A stretch of DNA of 64,000 bases from Ancylothrix sp036704045 (GCA_036704045.1 DATNQM010000030.1:124001-188000), one strand, 5' to 3'. Counted from the stretch's first letter, positions 1-9,005 are shown. Numbers and translations: made by a program. The notes: generated from the sequence alone by a model not told the origin.

Positions 1-2588
1 ATGGAAATATCAGCACCGTTTTCCTGAGACTGGCGACACCAAATATCAATACGACCCCCTTGGGGTGAACGCCGGGCTGCGGCCAGCAATATCTCATAGA
101 CAACCCACTCAATTTTCATTAAATCGCCACTAATAGTTAAATGGCCTTCACTATGTACCTGAGTCCAGAGTTGTCGGGCCTGAATAATAGCCTCCAAACG
201 CTCTAGGGAACGACGCAACAAAGTGGGGGCGGCGATGGTTTCTTGAGTCATGCTCATATCCCACTGTTCTCGTTTAATTAGGGGGCGCATAGACTTGATG
301 CTAGAGTTTAGCTGGCGCAAAACCTGCTGTAAGCGCATAACCTGAAGATTGCCAAAAGAGCCCTTGTGTTCTGCCAGTTCCGTAAGTTTTTTGAGTCCAG
401 AGTAAAAATTGCGGTAAAAATCTTCTATATGCCGATGTTTGTACCAATTGAGGCATTCTAAATTTTCTTTGGCTTCCACTAGCGTTCCAGTCAGCATAAT
501 TGAACGCCGAGACCAGGCTAATTGTTTGACCAATACAACCATCAGTTTAAGGATATCTGGCGACCACCGGCGCTCTGAACCATCCGCAACCAATAAAATA
601 CCTGTGGGTTGATGGCTATCGCTGGTGCTGTCTGCGGGTGATGTTCGGAGGGCGATAACTAATATCTGACTAATAGCGGTGCCGCATAACCATGCTCTTG
701 TTTCTAGTGGTAATTCACTTGCTTGTACCGACAAAGGTTCCGAGGTATTTTGCAGCAAAGCCCATTGTACTAAAGCATCAGTGTGCACCGGCACCGGCAT
801 TTCCTGCTTCACCGCAAACTGAGCATTTTTTACTATAGGCGCAACAATTCGGCCCTCCGTTTGACCGGGCCACCAAGTAACCAAAGCAGCCAGCGGTACA
901 GACATAATTTCAGCCAGTTGTTGCAGACAAGTGCGCTCGACTTGTGGCAAGCTGAAGGTCGATTGTTGGAGATTGCCAACAGCGCTTAAAAGCGTTGAAA
1001 ATAACTGTCGTTGTTTATCGCTATTATTTTGTAGCTGCAATTGGTGAGAAATTAAGCTAATTTGCCGACTGACAAGTCCCACCAGTTCTCGTTCTCGATA
1101 ACTCCATGACCGCGAGGTATCGCAGCAGACAATGACTAAACCTTCTAAAAGATGCCCTGGGGATGTACTACATATCAACAGCGAACGAGCCCCCAAATCA
1201 AAAAAAGCCGGTCGCCATGCCATGAGTTTTAAGTCTTCGTTCCAATTTTCGATGGCAATAGCTTCAGGACTATCTTGAAGCATTTGGGTGTCTACGTCGC
1301 CGAGGGTTGCTAAGGGAGAGTTGATGGGCCGGCGGTTGGGCGGGTGACTTTGATAGATAATTTCAAATTGATAATTTTCTTGGTTGTAGTTAAGGACAAG
1401 AAAGCGGTCAGCCTTAAGCCGGCCTAACAATTGTTCGCTAACAGTGTTTAAGGTTCGTTTCCATTCCGAGTCGCTGTAAATGGCGTGGGTGATGCCGGCG
1501 CTAAGGGCGGAATCAAGTTTGACTTGCTCAATGGTGGTTTCCATTGTTGAGAGAGGGGCCACTAATGACAGCATTTGTGCGGCGGCTCGGACATAGTTTT
1601 TTTCTTCATCTTGCCAGATCCGAGGATCATTGCCTTCGACTGCTAAAAACCCCAGCAGTTCGTTTTGAAAAATAATCGGTGCTGCTAATAAAGACCGTGA
1701 TTTTATCTGCTGCATCAGCCGAAGAGTGACATCGGCTTTGAGAGACGAGTGCGCTTCGCCAATGGCAACTAATTGGTCGCAAAGTAGGGCTTGATAAAAG
1801 CTTCCTAAGTCCGACACCATGACCCCAGAGGCCGGTTGAATCACTTCGCCAAAGGGAGGGGTTTTTTGGTAGTTTCCTACCCTTCGCCAAAAGTAACGTC
1901 TTTCTGGGTAGTACCAATAAATATTTGTTCGGCTGGGGCTAATAAATTTATGGGTTTGTTCGACTACTACTTCTAGGGATGCGTCAAGAGTTCTGCATCC
2001 TCGCAATGCGCTTAGGAGGTTATGTAGAGATTGGGGATTTTTTTGCTGTTGGCGTTGCCAATCTGTTTCTATTTGGTAAAGTGCTGCTGCTAAACCGCCT
2101 AGTATGATTGATAATCTTGCTTTTTCTTCGGCGCGGGGCGAAACTCCCCACAATGTTGAGCCTAAAACGGCTACACCAAAACATCGGTCTTTATAGCGCA
2201 TGGGAAAAATTAAGGTGCCTAAAATGTTACTTTTTTGGGCGATTTTTCGCCATTCACCGGCCCTTATTTCTTCTCGTAAATCGGGGACTCCAACCGGTCT
2301 TTGTTGTATGACGACTTGCTCTAGGAGGTCGCCTGGGTTGAGAATAAATCGTTGTTTGAGTGGGGAGGTTTCGTTGTTGGGGCTCCTTCCTCCTATGCCT
2401 TTGAGTTTGTGTTCAATGCGGTCATAAAGGCCAATCCATAGTAGTTTGTAATCAAATTCTGATTCTAGGTATTGCAGTGTTTTTTCTATGAGGACTTCAA
2501 CGTTCTCCTCTTCTCGTAAGACTTGGAGGGTTCGTCCCAGGGAAACGAGTTGTTTTTCGTAAGATGTCGGTATTTTTTCCTGACCCAT
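1..2588 (-). CDS. Multi-GAF sensor protein, probably a degenerate histidine kinase (C-terminus beyond window)
   Basis: An uninterrupted frame reads from an ATG at 2588 leftward off the window edge (862 codons seen). The N-terminal two thirds look like three to four successive GAF-type sensory domains, starting near residues 20, 188, 358 and 539; an example of the typical core is LLAAPIIFQNELLGFLAVEG. A helical segment near residue 704 (ENLECLNWYKHRHIEDFYRN) resembles a dimerisation/phosphoacceptor region with a His near 716. The last part seen (DLMKIEWVVYEILLAAARRS, about 821 on) resembles the N-box of a HATPase domain, but the usual Asn is not where expected. GAF domains bind small ligands or chromophores; no bilin-binding Cys motif was recognised, so the signal is unknown. 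It is divergent from pyrD. Function is inferred from fold-like patterns only. Confidence 0.75.
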   Translation of the reverse strand, partial: MGQEKIPTSYEKQLVSLGRTLQVLREEENVEVLIEKTLQYLESEFDYKLLWIGLYDRIEHKLKGIGGRSPNNETSPLKQRFILNPGDLLEQVVIQQRPVGVPDLREEIRAGEWRKIAQKSNILGTLIFPMRYKDRCFGVAVLGSTLWGVSPRAEEKARLSIILGGLAAALYQIETDWQRQQQKNPQSLHNLLSALRGCRTLDASLEVVVEQTHKFISPSRTNIYWYYPERRYFWRRVGNYQKTPPFGEVIQPASGVMVSDLGSFYQALLCDQLVAIGEAHSSLKADVTLRLMQQIKSRSLLAAPIIFQNELLGFLAVEGNDPRIWQDEEKNYVRAAAQMLSLVAPLSTMETTIEQVKLDSALSAGITHAIYSDSEWKRTLNTVSEQLLGRLKADRFLVLNYNQENYQFEIIYQSHPPNRRPINSPLATLGDVDTQMLQDSPEAIAIENWNEDLKLMAWRPAFFDLGARSLLICSTSPGHLLEGLVIVCCDTSRSWSYRERELVGLVSRQISLISHQLQLQNNSDKQRQLFSTLLSAVGNLQQSTFSLPQVERTCLQQLAEIMSVPLAALVTWWPGQTEGRIVAPIVKNAQFAVKQEMPVPVHTDALVQWALLQNTSEPLSVQASELPLETRAWLCGTAISQILVIALRTSPADSTSDSHQPTGILLVADGSERRWSPDILKLMVVLVKQLAWSRRSIMLTGTLVEAKENLECLNWYKHRHIEDFYRNFYSGLKKLTELAEHKGSFGNLQVMRLQQVLRQLNSSIKSMRPLIKREQWDMSMTQETIAAPTLLRRSLERLEAIIQARQLWTQVHSEGHLTISGDLMKIEWVVYEILLAAARRSPQGGRIDIWCRQSQENGADIS

Positions 2589-2943
2589 TTTTTTTCTCTT
2601 CACCAGTCCGGGGACAGAAGGATAACAGTTTAAACTTAATTCAAGTTTTCTTTTAGATTAGCCAAACCTTAATAAGGACAAGCTTTTTCTGAAAATGACA
2701 AGTAGCCTTTATTTAGGAATTATCTGGTAATTTAGAAAACCTAGGGCTGGGGCCCTTTTTTGGATGCTGTAAAATTTAACAACTGTGAATCATTATCTTA
2801 AAAGACTATTCTGAGTCTACGGTACAGGTCTGCAATGAGCAGAATTTTGGGTGATTTGGTTTATTATTTTCTTGGGGGAATGCTAAATAACTTGAGTTTT
2901 TAGTAGGATTTTGTTTTGATTTATTATTTTTTTGTCTAATTTT
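2589..2943. other. Divergent intergenic region, sensor gene / pyrD
   Basis: 355 bases between the start codons of the GAF sensor (minus) and pyrD (plus). It must hold both promoters. It is AT-rich with no convincing reading frame, RNA gene or repeat, and no clear Shine-Dalgarno sequence before pyrD. Confidence 0.5.
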
Positions 2944-4110
2944 ATGGATATTTACCGTCAAGGCATTGCTCCTATTTTGTTTTATGGTTTGAAGATTGAT
3001 CCTGAATGGATTCATCATCAGACAATAAGTTTTTTGAGTTGGCTTGGCCAGCATAACCAGCGCCCGCCGGCTCGTTTGATTCAATCTCTGTTTGCTCAGT
3101 CTTGTTGTGTTGAGGATCGGCGCTTACATCAAAGTTTATGGGGGCTAGATTTTTATAATCCGGTGGGTTTGGCTGCTGGTTTTGATAAGGATGGTGTGGC
3201 TGCGGCTATCTGGGGAAGTTTTGGCTTTGGTTTTGCTGAGCTTGGTAGTTGCACTTTTCATCCTCAACCTGGAAACCCTCAACCCCGATTGTTTCGTTTA
3301 CCAGATGATCAGGCTATTCTTAATCGTATGGGCTTTAATAATCAGGGTGCGGCTGAGATGGCAGTGCGTTTATCTCAACGTCAGCAGCTTTTAAATTCTG
3401 CTTCTGATTTTCCTATTATCCCTATTGGGATTAATATTGGTAAATCTAAAATCACTGCTTTAGAAGATGCTCCACAGGATTATCTTGGTAGTTTTCGTCT
3501 TCTTAAAGATTTAGGGGACTATTTTGTTGTTAATGTTTCTTCTCCTAATACGCCCGGTTTGCGTAGTTTACAAGATGCTAGTCAGCTTTCTCTAATTTTT
3601 GATGTTTTACAACAAGAAAATCAGGGTATTAAACCTATTTTAGTTAAAATTGCTCCTGATTTAGAATGGGAAGCTATTGGTCAGGTGGTTGAGGTGGCTA
3701 AGCGTTATCAACTTTCTGGCATTATTGCAACAAATACAACGGTCAGTCGAGATAATTTACAGACTGATGTGATATCACAAACAGGTAAATCTGTCAAGGA
3801 TGAATCTGGGGGAATTAGTGGTGCTCCGTTGCGTCGTCGTTCTACTGAGGTGATTGAATATATTTACAGCAGTACGGGGGGCAAAATGAAAATTATTGGT
3901 TGTGGTGGTGTGTTTACTGCTGAGGATGCTTGGGAAAAAATTACGGCCGGTGCATCTATTCTTCAAGTGTACACGGGTTTGGTTTACGAAGGCCCTTGGA
4001 TGGTGCGTGGGGTTTTGGAGGGGTTGTTAGAAAAGTTGAAAGAACATAATTTAAGTCATATTTCGGAAGCTGTGGGTTTGTCGTTGAGGAGTATAGAAAA
4101 AGGAGTTTAA
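2944..4110 (+). CDS. pyrD: Dihydroorotate dehydrogenase (quinone), class 2
   Basis: Fourth step of pyrimidine synthesis: oxidises dihydroorotate to orotate with FMN, passing electrons to membrane quinone. The 388-residue protein has the class 2 landmarks: an N-terminal helical membrane-association region (residues 1-45), NPVGLAAGFDKDG near 72-84, NRMGFNN near 127-133, the catalytic-serine loop NVSSPNTPGLR near 197-207, and the FMN-phosphate segment with IIGCGGV and LQVYTGLVYEGP near the C-terminus. The ATG at 2944 is chosen because the protein then begins MDIYRQG, as in related cyanobacterial enzymes; a TTG four codons upstream (2932) is in frame. Neither has a good ribosome site. It stands alone, divergent from the sensor gene. 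Confidence 0.95.
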   Translation: MDIYRQGIAPILFYGLKIDPEWIHHQTISFLSWLGQHNQRPPARLIQSLFAQSCCVEDRRLHQSLWGLDFYNPVGLAAGFDKDGVAAAIWGSFGFGFAELGSCTFHPQPGNPQPRLFRLPDDQAILNRMGFNNQGAAEMAVRLSQRQQLLNSASDFPIIPIGINIGKSKITALEDAPQDYLGSFRLLKDLGDYFVVNVSSPNTPGLRSLQDASQLSLIFDVLQQENQGIKPILVKIAPDLEWEAIGQVVEVAKRYQLSGIIATNTTVSRDNLQTDVISQTGKSVKDESGGISGAPLRRRSTEVIEYIYSSTGGKMKIIGCGGVFTAEDAWEKITAGASILQVYTGLVYEGPWMVRGVLEGLLEKLKEHNLSHISEAVGLSLRSIEKGV

Positions 4111-4283
4111 TGCTATACGCTATTGTGGTTTTGTGGGTACAGCAAATTTAATTTAAGTGGCTTTTGAGTTGGTTTTTTTGCCTTTCTCAATTTATGGCTA
4201 CTCTGAATTTTGAAATTAAATTATTAAGGTGGATATCCCGTAAAAAAACTAATTTAGTATGATTAGATATCCTCGACAAATCA

Positions 4284-4369
4284 ACTTAATTAAATTCTAG
4301 GTAATGTAGGTTGGGTTGAGAAACGAAACCCAACACTTAATTAAATTCTAGGTAATGTAGGTTGGGTTG
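4284..4369. repeat. 35-bp direct repeat, two copies 51 bp apart
   Basis: Two identical 35-base copies (4284-4318 and 4335-4369) share acttaattaaattctaggta followed by atgtaggttgggttg. The first copy continues into gagaaacgaaacccaaca, forming the inverted repeat ttgggtt/aacccaa at 4311-4333. Related sequence (gtaggttgggt...gaaacccaa) recurs at 61958-61985, so this is a dispersed element. Confidence 0.8.
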
Positions 4370-4475
4370 TAGGCAACGCCTACTATCACGGTACGCTCTT
4401 CGACGCGTAAGCATTGGAATATTCCCAACACAATAGAGGCTTTGATGGGTTGCGCTTACGCTTAACCCATCCTAC
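4356..4475. repeat. Palindromic, MITE-like repeat element
   Basis: The segment is bounded by gtaggttgggttg on the left and its imperfect inverse taacccatcctac on the right. Inside lie smaller palindromes: gtaggcaacgcctac at about 4369-4383 and gcgtaagc (about 4406) against gcttacgc (about 4453). No reading frame is present. Known knowledge: short palindromic elements of this type are common between cyanobacterial genes. The whole 4111-4664 gap (554 bases) holds these repeats and nothing else recognisable. Confidence 0.6.
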
Positions 4476-4664
4476 AAATAGTTAGGTGTTTCTAGTTACT
4501 TTGTTTTTTTTGATAAGGAGCATTTATCCAGATAATTTGTAGAATTTCAGGGATAATAATTGGGATAGTTTAAAAAATGAATCCTATTTTTAATGTCTGA
4601 AACATTGAATTAGGAAGGATTGAGCAAAAATTAATAACTAATTAAATTCAAAAATTGAGGAATT

Positions 4665-5300
4665 ATGGTGTTTAAGTTGGTAATGAATTGGCGATGGGGT
4701 TTGGGTTTGCTGGCTTTGGGTGTAGGGATAGTACCGATTTTATTAAATGTTTATGTAATGGCAATAACAGCAAAATGGCGTTTTACAAATATAACTACAG
4801 TGCCGGTGGAAGACATCGCAATTATTTTTGGGGCTGGGGTTTGGGAAGATGGCACCCCTAGTCCGATGTTGGCGCAACGGGTACAGGCAGGAGTAGATTT
4901 ATATAGTCAGGGAAAAGTAAAAAAATTGTTGATGACTGGTGATAATAGTAGCGAGGATTATAACGAAGTTCGGGCAATGCAGGTTTATGCAGAGAGACAA
5001 GGCGTGCCGGTAGAGAATATTACCCTAGATTATGCAGGATTTAGTACCTACGAAAGTTGTTATAGGGCAAGAGTGGTTTTTGGGGTAAAGCGGGCTATTT
5101 TGATTACGCAGCGCTATCATTTACCGAGGGCGGTTTATACTGGCCGGTTGCTGGGAGTGGAGGCGGTAGGTTTTGGTACTCCCGACTGGGGGGTTTTTGA
5201 AACTTATTCAATGTTTCTTTATTCAACGCGAGAGTTTTTTTCTGTAATTAAGGCTTTGTTACAAGTTCATATTATTAAACCAAAGCCAACTTTTTTGTAG
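4665..5300 (+). CDS. SanA/YdcF-like DUF218 family membrane protein
   Basis: 211 residues with one N-terminal membrane segment (about residues 10-33) followed by a DUF218 domain. Typical signatures are visible: IAIIFGAGVWEDGTPSPML (about 50-68), RVQAGVDLYSQGKVKKLLMTG (start of the Rossmann-like core) and ITQRYHLPRA near 146-155. In enterobacteria SanA affects envelope permeability; the biochemical activity of the family is unsettled, so an envelope role is an inference. The ATG at 4665 is preceded by gagg at suitable spacing. It is followed by a transaldolase-like gene on the same strand after 115 bases, with no obvious functional link. Confidence 0.85.
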   Translation: MVFKLVMNWRWGLGLLALGVGIVPILLNVYVMAITAKWRFTNITTVPVEDIAIIFGAGVWEDGTPSPMLAQRVQAGVDLYSQGKVKKLLMTGDNSSEDYNEVRAMQVYAERQGVPVENITLDYAGFSTYESCYRARVVFGVKRAILITQRYHLPRAVYTGRLLGVEAVGFGTPDWGVFETYSMFLYSTREFFSVIKALLQVHIIKPKPTFL

Positions 5301-5415
5301 AAGTTAATTTTTTGTTAAATCCTTAAATAATCAACTTGTCTAACGTTATTTTGTTTGGGAGATGAGGAACAGAATTTCTCATACCAGCTGCAAAAGGACA
5401 AAGGGGAAAAGAAAA

Positions 5416-6054
5416 ATGAGTCTTTATTTAGATTCGGCGATTATTTCTGAGGCAAAAATAGCAAGTAAGTTTGGGTGGGTGAAAGGCATTACGACAAATC
5501 CAACGCTTTTAGCAAAAAGTGACCTTTCACCGGCAGAAACATTGTTGAAATTGAAAGAAGTTATTGCAGGTGAATTATATTATCAGGTTACGGCCTCGGA
5601 TTTTGAAGGAATGGTGAAAGAAGGAAAGGCGGCTTTTGAGTTGATTGGAAGTCAAACGGTTTTAAAGATACCGGCAACCCCTGTAGGATTTGAAGTAGTG
5701 GCACATTTGTCTCCTCATATTAATTGTTCTGTTACGGCAATTTATAGTCCAGCGCAGGCTGTGGTGGCGATGGAGGCGGGGGCAAAATATGCGATTGCTT
5801 ATGTAAATCGGGCTACAAGGTTATTAGGGGATGGGCTGGGTTTGGTACGAGAGATGGCAAGTGTGGTGGCTGGAAGCCCGACAAAAATTTTGGCAGCGAG
5901 TGTGAAATCGCCTTTAGAAGCGGTGGAAACGCTGAAGGCTGGGGCGCATTGTTTAACGTTACCTTTGGCGGTTTTGGAGGCAATGGCGGTGCATGAGTTG
6001 TCGGAAAAAACTGTTGAGGAGTTTGCTAAAAATGGATTAGGGATTTTTGATTAG
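5416..6054 (+). CDS. Fructose-6-phosphate aldolase / transaldolase family protein
   Basis: 212 residues, the size of the small FSA/TalC subfamily rather than the roughly 330-residue classical transaldolase. The start MSLYLDSA, the motif GITTNPTLLAKS (24-35) and the Schiff-base lysine in TVLKIPATPVG (Lys84) are present, as are the later NCSVTAIYSP and AYVNRATRLLGDG segments. Family chemistry is reversible aldol cleavage or three-carbon ketol transfer between sugar phosphates in the cytosol; the true substrate cannot be read from sequence. The frame is open from 5362, but ATG 5416 is chosen because it gives the family N-terminus and has aagggg about ten bases upstream. Confidence 0.9.
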   Translation: MSLYLDSAIISEAKIASKFGWVKGITTNPTLLAKSDLSPAETLLKLKEVIAGELYYQVTASDFEGMVKEGKAAFELIGSQTVLKIPATPVGFEVVAHLSPHINCSVTAIYSPAQAVVAMEAGAKYAIAYVNRATRLLGDGLGLVREMASVVAGSPTKILAASVKSPLEAVETLKAGAHCLTLPLAVLEAMAVHELSEKTVEEFAKNGLGIFD

Positions 6055-6262
6055 GTTTTTGGGATGGGGAAAGGTTTAGTTATGGTTTTGTAGGTGGGGA
6101 TGTTTTTAAGTTAATTAAAAGTTCAAAAAAGTGATTTTAGTGATGTTTTTATGATTGGCTGTCAATTTTAAAAGTGACACAGTTATTGTAGGGATGATTT
6201 GTGGCTTTGCTATAAATTGACTTTATAGACAGATAAGCTCTGGAATTTCAGGGAGTTGATTT

Positions 6263-6394
6263 ATGTTTAAAAAATTTTTACAAGCAGCTTTGATAACATT
6301 TTTGTTGCATTTGATTGTGAATTCAGAACCAAATGGGTTTAAAACTGCGGTAAACTGGAGTAATTTGGATGCGTTGGTTTTTAATCTAAAATAA
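6263..6394 (+). CDS. Possible 43-residue small protein with hydrophobic N-terminus
   Basis: ATG 6263 to TAA 6392-6394 encodes a peptide beginning MFKKFLQAALITFLLHLIVN, that is, a basic start and one hydrophobic stretch of about 15 residues, then a polar tail ending LDALVFNLK. The ATG is preceded by agggag at good spacing, and a hairpin lies about 40 bases downstream (6433-6460). No family is recognised. It could be a small membrane protein or chance. Confidence 0.4.
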   Translation: MFKKFLQAALITFLLHLIVNSEPNGFKTAVNWSNLDALVFNLK

Positions 6395-6432
6395 GTGTTG
6401 ATAAATGATTTTTGATGAGTTTGTTTTATTAG

Positions 6433-6475
6433 ACCGGCTCATTATGGGAAAGTGAGTCGGGTTTCAGAATTTTAT
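6433..6475 (+). terminator. Hairpin, possible terminator of the small ORF
   Basis: accggctca (6433-6441) pairs with tgagtcgg (6453-6460) including a G-U pair, followed by a weak T-rich stretch (gtttcagaattttatgttt). The rest of the 6055-6762 gap shows only a second hairpin, ctatctc/gagatag at 6667-6699, in the ferredoxin leader. Confidence 0.4.
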
Positions 6476-6762
6476 GTTTATTCCTCAAAAAATGTTATAT
6501 TTAAAGGTTTTAAAGTTAAATTTGTAGTTTAAGAAAGAGAAAATATTCGGTTAACTGGCTTTGAAGGGTGAGTTTTTTCGTAGAGTTTTTGTAAAAAAAA
6601 TTAACATTCCGTAATAAAATGTATTTAAACAAAGGCTAAAAAGAAAAAAGAAAAGCTAGACAGTAGCTATCTCGCTGAAAGTTTTTTGAGGTGAGATAGG
6701 GGCTGTGGTGCTGGCTTTGACGAAAGAGTGGAATTTAACGTAGAGAAAAGAGGGCTAGGGGA

Positions 6763-7056
6763 ATGACGATCAAATTTGTTAAAGAAAATCGGGAAGTCGT
6801 GGTGGCCAATGGGGCTAATTTGCGGATCAAAGCCATCGAAAATGGTGTTGATATTTATACCCTGACGGGAAAGATGATGAACTGTGGGGGCTATGGACAG
6901 TGTGGGACTTGTATTGTGGAGATTGTAGAAGGTATTGAAAATCTTTCACCCAGAACAGATTTTGAAGAACGTAAGCTGAAGAAAAAGCCGCAAAATTATC
7001 GGCTGGCTTGTCAAACAGTGGTGAATGGGCCTGTCTGTGTGAAAACCAAGCCGTGA
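6763..7056 (+). CDS. 2Fe-2S ferredoxin-like protein
   Basis: 97 residues with four cluster cysteines at 41, 47, 50 and 83 (pattern CGGYGQCGTC then LACQ), the plant/adrenodoxin-type 2Fe-2S arrangement, plus an extra Cys92. It is a small soluble electron carrier; its redox partner is not evident. The sequence is more basic at the C-terminus than photosynthetic ferredoxin I (KLKKKPQ, VKTKP), so it is not the main PetF. ATG 6763 follows ggctagggga. psbM starts 48 bases downstream and probably shares the transcript; a factor-independent terminator follows psbM. Confidence 0.9.
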   Translation: MTIKFVKENREVVVANGANLRIKAIENGVDIYTLTGKMMNCGGYGQCGTCIVEIVEGIENLSPRTDFEERKLKKKPQNYRLACQTVVNGPVCVKTKP

Positions 7057-7104
7057 TATCCTAGAAATCGCGTAATTCTGAGTTTTACAGAGAGGCTGGG
7101 TTAA

Positions 7105-7218
7105 ATGCAAGTTAATGATCTAGGCTTTGTTGCAAGCATACTTTTTGTTTTCGTTCCAACAGTTTTTCTGTTGATTCTGTATATCCAAACTGCTAGCCGC
7201 GAGAACAAGAATTCTTAG
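7105..7218 (+). CDS. psbM: Photosystem II reaction centre protein M
   Basis: 37 residues: MQVNDLGFVAS, a single hydrophobic span (about 8-28) and a polar end SRENKNS. The short N-terminal stretch, one membrane helix and charged C-terminus match PsbM, which sits at the PSII dimer interface in the thylakoid membrane. agagagg lies upstream of ATG 7105. The gene is too short for ordinary ORF length cut-offs. It lies directly after the ferredoxin gene and is closed by a strong terminator. Confidence 0.93.
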   Translation: MQVNDLGFVASILFVFVPTVFLLILYIQTASRENKNS

Positions 7219-7251
7219 CTGTTACCGGCTTTTGGCCATGATAAAGGAAAG

Positions 7252-7279
7252 GCACCCTGTTTTTAGAGGGTGCTTTTTT
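7252..7279 (+). terminator. Factor-independent terminator after psbM
   Basis: gcaccct (7252-7258) and agggtgc (7267-7273) form a perfect 7-bp stem with an 8-base loop, followed by six T residues. Confidence 0.9.
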
Positions 7280-7349
7280 GTAGGTAGGATCAGGGTTTGG
7301 ATAGAAGGATGGTTGTCTTTGTTTGGGAGTTTTTCTTACCCCAATTGTT

Positions 7350-8171
7350 TTAACGGGCTAACAGGACAGGGCACTTGGCGTACACACGCACATAGTCGGA
7401 GAGGGAACTGCCTACAAGCCGGTCGAGATCGACGAAGTTTTTGGCGATGGAGGGGCGCCGGTCTGGGGAACCAAGCATTAGCAGATCTGAGTTTGTGTCT
7501 TCGGCGATGCGACAAATTTCTTCCCCTGCTTTGCCGGTGGCTGTGATACAGCGGTATTTTATGCCGTATTTTTTGGCTTCGGCGGCGGCTGCTGCTAGGG
7601 CTGGGTCAGACTCTGCGGTGGCTTTGGGGTCGGGTGGGTTGACGTGGGCTAGGATGATTTCGCTGCCTTTGATTTCTCGGAGTAGCGAGAGGGCTAAGTT
7701 GAGGGACTGTTTGGCCGATTCTGAGTTGTTGATGGCTACCATGATGCGGTTAATGCGTTTGACGTAGGTATCGTCTTTGACTAGCAGCATGGGGCGTGAG
7801 GTTAACTGAAAGACGTATTGACTGACGGAGTTTTCTAGGATTGACTGAAGCCTGCCTAAACCGCGTGAGCCCATAATGATGAGGTCGGCGTTGATTTCGT
7901 CTGCCATTTCACAGACTGTGGTTTTGGGGTCGCCTTGTTTGAGGCGGGCGGTGACTTGGCTGGGGTCGAGTTTAAGGGAGGCTATGGCTTCGGCAAGTAT
8001 TTTTCCTCCTTCTTCGAGTTTTGTTGCCATTGCGTCGGCGGTGACTTGGGGGGGGACGACGTGGAGGACGGTGACGGATGCTCTTTGAATTGAGGGGATT
8101 TCCAATAACATTTTGAGCATCTCTTCACAGAGTCCGCGACCGGCAACGGCGACTAAAATTTTCTCTATCAT
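7350..8171 (-). CDS. Universal stress protein with two UspA domains
   Basis: 273 residues made of two tandem Usp domains (about 1-133 and 139-273), each starting with a typical beta strand (MIEKILVAVAG; INRIMVAINN). The first domain keeps an ATP-type loop, IIMGSRGLGRL followed by NS; the second has LLMLGSPDRRPS, with a diverged loop. Usp proteins are cytosolic stress-linked proteins, some of which bind ATP; the specific role is unknown. Start ATG 8171 has aggag at good spacing. It is a single-gene unit convergent with psbM. Confidence 0.93.
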   Translation of the reverse strand: MIEKILVAVAGRGLCEEMLKMLLEIPSIQRASVTVLHVVPPQVTADAMATKLEEGGKILAEAIASLKLDPSQVTARLKQGDPKTTVCEMADEINADLIIMGSRGLGRLQSILENSVSQYVFQLTSRPMLLVKDDTYVKRINRIMVAINNSESAKQSLNLALSLLREIKGSEIILAHVNPPDPKATAESDPALAAAAAEAKKYGIKYRCITATGKAGEEICRIAEDTNSDLLMLGSPDRRPSIAKNFVDLDRLVGSSLSDYVRVYAKCPVLLAR

Positions 8172-8369
8172 TGTTTTTTCTCCTGCTGACTTTGGCTCTT
8201 GTTGTGAATGGCCATCCCTTGGGGGACGCTGGGGAAAGGGGCTTTTGTTATGGCCGCAATTTTGTTGACTAATTAAGATGAATCTATTAGTACGTCTTTT
8301 TATTTAAGAATAAAAGAGAGACTCTTCTCGAATTTTGTAGATTTTTAGCGTTTTTCAACGATTTGTAAC

Positions 8370-8861
8370 ATGAAGGAAAATAGCTCAACTCAAGGAAAAC
8401 TCCCACCGGCCAGTGCTATTGAACGTCAAACTTTGTGGGCTTCTAGTAGTGGCTGGTTTGAGTATCTGGTAAGGGTTCAACCTCATCATACTGATTACAG
8501 TGGGAATGTTTGGCATGGGACTTATTTAACTTGGATGGAGGAGGCGCGGGTGGAGTGTTTGCGTTCTCTGGGTATTGATTTTGCTGATTTGGTGGCTTTG
8601 GGTTGTGATTTGCCGGTGGTGGATCTTTCTGTGCGCTACCATCGGGCTGTTCGGATGGGAATGACTGTGGTAGTGAAGGCGCGGATGGAAAATATGTCGG
8701 GGGTGCGTCTAAATTGGGATTATGAGATTCAGTCGATTGATGCTGCGGAGGTTTATTTGACGGGGCGGGTGACTTTGGTGCCGGTGGATCGAGAAAAGGG
8801 TAAGATTATGCGTTCTTTACCGCCGGTGGTTAAGGATGCTTTGATGCGATTATCGAGTTAA
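8370..8861 (+). CDS. Hot-dog fold acyl-CoA thioesterase (4HBT family)
   Basis: 163 residues. After about 30 extra N-terminal residues, the YbgC/4HBT pattern appears: VRVQPHHTDYSGNVWHGTYL with the catalytic-type Asp42, then WMEEARVECL and the later VDLSVRYHRAVRMG strand. Such enzymes hydrolyse acyl- or aroyl-CoA esters; in cyanobacteria one member acts on dihydroxynaphthoyl-CoA in phylloquinone synthesis, but this sequence cannot be assigned to that substrate here. ATG 8370 is the first start after a divergent gap from the Usp gene; the ribosome site is weak. A hairpin plus T-run follows at 8967. Confidence 0.88.
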   Translation: MKENSSTQGKLPPASAIERQTLWASSSGWFEYLVRVQPHHTDYSGNVWHGTYLTWMEEARVECLRSLGIDFADLVALGCDLPVVDLSVRYHRAVRMGMTVVVKARMENMSGVRLNWDYEIQSIDAAEVYLTGRVTLVPVDREKGKIMRSLPPVVKDALMRLSS

Positions 8862-8966
8862 ATTATTGGGGGATTTGTGAGTTTAGAAAAGTTTTTTGCT
8901 AATGCTAAAGAGGTTATTTTTTAACCACCGATGGAAGTGAATTAGGATAGTTTTATTTTGTTAATT

Positions 8967-9005
8967 GGAGTTGGTATGATTTTATTTTACCACTCCTTTT
9001 TTTTT
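8967..9005 (+). terminator. Terminator after thioesterase gene
   Basis: ggagttggta (8967-8976) pairs with taccactcc (8988-8996) with one bulged T, followed by a long T-run. Confidence 0.75.

Noticed and set aside
2108..2427. Plus-strand frames inside the GAF sensor gene
   Set aside because: The minus-strand frame is open over 862 codons with clear domain patterns.
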